Shown here: positions 61,149-64,000 of the stretch, piece by piece
Layout of the letters: each line of letters begins with the position of its first letter
How positions within the stretch are numbered: position 1 is the stretch's first letter
NCBI GenBank assembly: GCA_017524385.1
Contig: JAFWSS010000259.1
Location: 1-64,000, forward strand
DNA: 64,000 nucleotides
Origin: Prevotella sp.
GTDB lineage: Bacteria; Bacteroidota; Bacteroidia; Bacteroidales; Bacteroidaceae
Direction of reading: 5' to 3'
Notes under the pieces: generated by a model
Databases searched by the model: none
The model's input: only the letters and a program-made list of their open reading frames with translations
What the model was told of the DNA's origin: nothing
Position numbers and translations under genes: made by a program

Positions 61149-62192
61149 TCACCACACCCATGCACCACTTGGCTGGTTGTAGTTTTCGCTTCTAAACCGC
61201 TCAAAACCATCCTTGAAGACTATGAGCTGATAGGTGTCGGCAGAGATGTACATAGGATGACGCATTCCTTCCCTGAAGAGGGAGAACTCGAAGATGGAAC
61301 GCTCGTAGTCGATATGTAGTTCCAGGTCGGCTTGTGTGTCTGTATGTACGCCGTAGAATCGCTCAAAGATGTCGGCAATGATGTCTTCATCCATCCAGAA
61401 ATAGGCAGTGTATTGAGCCTTTTTCACATGCCATTTGACAGCCAGTTTCTTGGGCTTTCCCGCCGAATGGTATTTCATCAGCCCTCCGTCGTGGAGTTTG
61501 TCGTGCGTACCGTCGAAAAGTGCCTCCTCAATGTAGTCGAACTCCGGCTCCAGCTCACCCTCTTCGTAAGGCATCCAGTCTTCTTGTCCGTCATCCCAAT
61601 GCATGAAGCGCGGGACATAACGATAGTTGAACTGCTGCATGTATTTGTCGAAAAGGTCGCGAGGAGGGAGGCCGAATTGTTGCAGGTGAACTCCCGCCGG
61701 CGTCCCCTCCCGGAAATAGTAATCGCAATATTGGTCGAGAGTGAGACCGGGATTGTCGGGCCTGAAATCGCTCATATCCAGTTTTATTTCAACAGCCTTT
61801 TCCCATACCACAAGGACAGACTTCCTCTCCCCCCTGAGCCAGAGTGCCACCCTGCCGTATGGCGCGAATCCCACTACGATGTTTTGGTAGTCGATGTGCT
61901 TGTCGTTTAAATCCTTCCCATTCCACCACTGCAACATCTTTTCGGTGGGCAGCTGCTTCTCCAAGGAATAGAACTTCCCCTCTGCCAGCGACAGATAAAC
62001 CAAGTCGATGTATTCGGGCATGAAAGCATCGTCCTCTTCTGCCATTTGCGTGGAGAGCACCTCACCCCACTCCCCGGCCATGGGACTAACTGGCGGCAGC
62101 GCCATGGTGTTGTCATCGGCATCGCCCAGCAGGGCAAAGTGGAAGTCACAAGGATACAACAGATGGGCATTGCCCGAAACAAGAATGTTCAT
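61149..62192 (-). CDS. DUF2931-like protein, candidate immunity protein
   Basis: The ATG at 62192 is chosen over a TTG at 62198. It has several aromatic beta-strand lines (LYPCDFHFALLGDADDNTMA; NIVVGFAPYGRVALWLRGER; VEIKLDMSDFRPDN; QLIVFKDGFERFRSENY). The FAPYGRVALWLRG and W-rich layout match DUF2931 proteins, which are often found next to T6SS lipase effectors. It lacks a signal peptide here, so it may work in the cytoplasm. It lies 42 bases after the DUF2235 gene. Confidence 0.6.
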   Translation of the reverse strand: MNILVSGNAHLLYPCDFHFALLGDADDNTMALPPVSPMAGEWGEVLSTQMAEEDDAFMPEYIDLVYLSLAEGKFYSLEKQLPTEKMLQWWNGKDLNDKHIDYQNIVVGFAPYGRVALWLRGERKSVLVVWEKAVEIKLDMSDFRPDNPGLTLDQYCDYYFREGTPAGVHLQQFGLPPRDLFDKYMQQFNYRYVPRFMHWDDGQEDWMPYEEGELEPEFDYIEEALFDGTHDKLHDGGLMKYHSAGKPKKLAVKWHVKKAQYTAYFWMDEDIIADIFERFYGVHTDTQADLELHIDYERSIFEFSLFREGMRHPMYISADTYQLIVFKDGFERFRSENYNQPSGAWVW

Positions 62193-62234
62193 ATACAAAG
62201 TATCATGTTATGAGTAGCTATTGATGCTCATAAC

Positions 62235-64000
62235 CTAGTTATTCAGATGGACGCAGTCCTGATTGTAGTCATGCATGTAGTGCATCTTATGGTCATCCTC
62301 CTCAGTATTTCCCCCATGGTAAACGATACGGCTCATCACATGATCGATTGCGTTGGGCACATTCCACATTCTTGAGTAACCCCAATTCTGCTCAGAGGTG
62401 AAATGGAGATAGTTAATCCTGAACTTCCTATAAGCCTCGGTAGAATAACCATCGCCTGGGAAAAAGAACAATTTCTTTTGATATTCAGACATCGCTTTCG
62501 AACGCACTGCATCATAGAATTCTTGCAAGCCTTCAGGAATATTGTAAAACGACGTGTCATTCTTGCCGCCACCAATGTCCAACTCCTTTTTGAAGAGTTC
62601 GCGTTTCGTTTCCTGCTTTGCCCTTTCCACCATCAACCTTAGTGGGAGGTTGCTGAAGAACGACGGTGTGACACGCTTGAACCCCACCCTTTTGTTGTCC
62701 TCCCAAAATTCGAATTCAGCCTTTGCAACCTTAACTTTCTTCACTTCGTCATACTTTGTGAAATTGCCTTTCATTGTTGCTTCCAGCCTGTCAGTCATTC
62801 CATGTGTTCCTTGAACATTCTGCCCATCATCTGCCAAGGTCTCATGCGCAAATTGATGGCTTGACCACGACTTTTCCTTATCCCCTTCCGCAACAGGAAT
62901 CCATCCCAAAATCTTCAGGGTTTCCAAGTTGGCCAGGGTACATTTACATTTTTGTTTATTCTGAGGATTTTCCACAATCATTGACAGTTTCTCTTTTTTG
63001 TAAACCTTCTCTGTGTCGGCAGCAAAGAATGAGGCGTATTTGTTGATGACACTCCTGGTTTCGTCTCCACAAACATATCCCCCACCAAGGTCGGAATGAC
63101 AGCCGGGCAAGAACACCTCAAGACAATCAGGTGGAACATTTTTCCCGATATCCACCAGTGCGAAATTCTCCCTGAACTCATCCATCGCACATATATGGAG
63201 TGTCTTTATCCCGAGCGATGGCGAGTAAAGCCCATACTCCTTGGCGTTAAGGTCGTGCAAATTACCCCAAAAATCCTTGTTCAATGACATACCAAGCCTG
63301 AGCGGATTGATGATGTTGTCTCCTTTCAAGAAGTGGTTGTCCTCAGGGCCACCAGTCCCGATTATTTTTCTCAAATTCTTTTGTACTATTTCCAAAATCT
63401 CATTCAAAATTTTATGAGCCAAATCGGCAGCCAGGACGATGGACTTGTTTTCAATGGAAATCAACAATTCTCCCTCATCTTCCATTCCAAGTTGCTTCCA
63501 TACCATGGACCGTATGGAATTCATATTTTTCCTTATGCCTTCAACATCCATATCGGATATGAAGGAAACGACTTTATGGGCAATTATTTGTCTGACATCT
63601 TCCACACCCACGTCTGTTTCCATTTTTTTCCTACGCAGCAGTCCGATGGATGCCACGGTGTCGAAAATGCCGAGGAAATCCACTTTCTTGGTCTTTTTTC
63701 CATCAGCAGGTTCGCCATAGGCATAATCGTCAAGGAAGCTCAACCTTTTCTCATTTTCTTTGTAGTACGCCTTGGCAGAAAACTTGCCAAACTCATATTC
63801 CCTTACATCGAGTTTTTCTTTTTTACCTCTCCTAACCAAATAGGCAAACAGCCGCGCACTGGTAGCCCCCCTGCTAAAGCCAAAGACATCGAAATGCAAT
63901 TCCACGGTATCGTAACCACCATAACAACTCAAAATAGAGTGAACGGCAACAACGGCTTTTGATGCCAATGAGACAACTCCTGTTTTCCCAAGTCCAAAAC
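62235..64000 (-). CDS. DUF2235 (Tle1-type) lipase, N-terminus cut off by the window edge
   Basis: The frame is open to base 64000: upstream of a TTG it still reads FGLGKTGVVSLASKAVV, so the real start is outside. The lipase nucleophile elbow is DVFGFSRGATSARLF, G-F-S-R-G-A with Ser in GxSxG, the DUF2235/Tle1 motif. Other parts are FLGIFDTVASIGLLRRKK (the D-T-V-A/G line) and EVFLPGCHSDLGGGY with His and Asp that would complete the catalytic triad (PGxHxDLGGGY is diagnostic). The C-terminus is long and charged. Tle1 proteins are phospholipase effectors of T6SS. The DUF2931 gene follows it. Confidence 0.85.
   Translation of the reverse strand, partial: FGLGKTGVVSLASKAVVAVHSILSCYGGYDTVELHFDVFGFSRGATSARLFAYLVRRGKKEKLDVREYEFGKFSAKAYYKENEKRLSFLDDYAYGEPADGKKTKKVDFLGIFDTVASIGLLRRKKMETDVGVEDVRQIIAHKVVSFISDMDVEGIRKNMNSIRSMVWKQLGMEDEGELLISIENKSIVLAADLAHKILNEILEIVQKNLRKIIGTGGPEDNHFLKGDNIINPLRLGMSLNKDFWGNLHDLNAKEYGLYSPSLGIKTLHICAMDEFRENFALVDIGKNVPPDCLEVFLPGCHSDLGGGYVCGDETRSVINKYASFFAADTEKVYKKEKLSMIVENPQNKQKCKCTLANLETLKILGWIPVAEGDKEKSWSSHQFAHETLADDGQNVQGTHGMTDRLEATMKGNFTKYDEVKKVKVAKAEFEFWEDNKRVGFKRVTPSFFSNLPLRLMVERAKQETKRELFKKELDIGGGKNDTSFYNIPEGLQEFYDAVRSKAMSEYQKKLFFFPGDGYSTEAYRKFRINYLHFTSEQNWGYSRMWNVPNAIDHVMSRIVYHGGNTEEDDHKMHYMHDYNQDCVHLNN

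Noticed and set aside
41941..64000. A complete T6SS in this window
   Set aside because: No TssB, TssC, Hcp, VgrG, PAAR or ClpV motifs are seen; only baseplate-type proteins and a lipase. The rest would have to lie beyond 64,000.

Overview
The window looks like chromosomal DNA of a Bacteroidota bacterium, probably Prevotellaceae. Promoters fit the Bacteroidota pattern (TTG, about 19-20 bases, TAnnTTTG). There are many signal peptides and lipoboxes, PorT-type barrels, BspA/DUF285 surface repeats, WG-repeat proteins, and secreted proteins ending in a short GxYIxNGxK tail. No 16S or other species marker is present, so the genus is a guess.

Bases 1-19,400 are accessory. They hold two TPR/LuxR-type membrane regulators plus two broken copies of the same gene, a HigBA toxin-antitoxin pair, an Rnl2-type RNA ligase with a metallophosphoesterase and an unknown third gene, a TonB-like protein with nearby debris of a second copy, several large secreted proteins, and a P-loop (zeta-like) kinase behind a small partner. 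Five genes here share a near-identical 61-62 bp promoter/operator module. The region ends at a 3' tRNA fragment with a strong terminator at 19,370-19,478, which looks like an old attachment site.

From 20,756 to 64,000 every intact gene is on the minus strand. Reading in the direction of transcription (from 64,000 down): a DUF2235 (Tle1-like) lipase cut by the window edge; a DUF2931 protein; a BatD/von Willebrand protein; a DUF2167 protein; a membrane-anchored ubiquitin-like protein; a free ubiquitin-like protein; an E2; a Cys-rich protein; a coiled-coil membrane protein; a JAMM protease; a vWA-RING-FHA membrane protein; an outer-membrane barrel; an E1; then T6SS baseplate-type proteins (TssG-like, TssK-like, TssE/gp25, TssF), a hydrophobic toxin-like protein and a LysM glucosaminidase. 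After these come a serpin and two Ser/Thr kinase plus WG-protein pairs around a set of envelope proteins, and finally a very large BspA-type gene broken by a stop and a frameshift.

The notable system is at 41,138-62,200. It carries every class of enzyme of a ubiquitin pathway (E1, E2, RING, JAMM, two ubiquitin-like proteins), mostly tied to the membrane, in one operon with T6SS baseplate genes and a lipase/immunity-like pair. Non-RD kinases and an FHA domain suggest phosphorylation control as well. A working hypothesis is that the conjugation enzymes build, regulate or load a Bacteroidota-type (T6SS iii-like) injection machine whose sheath, tube and spike genes lie outside the window. This combination is inferred from gene order and motifs only.
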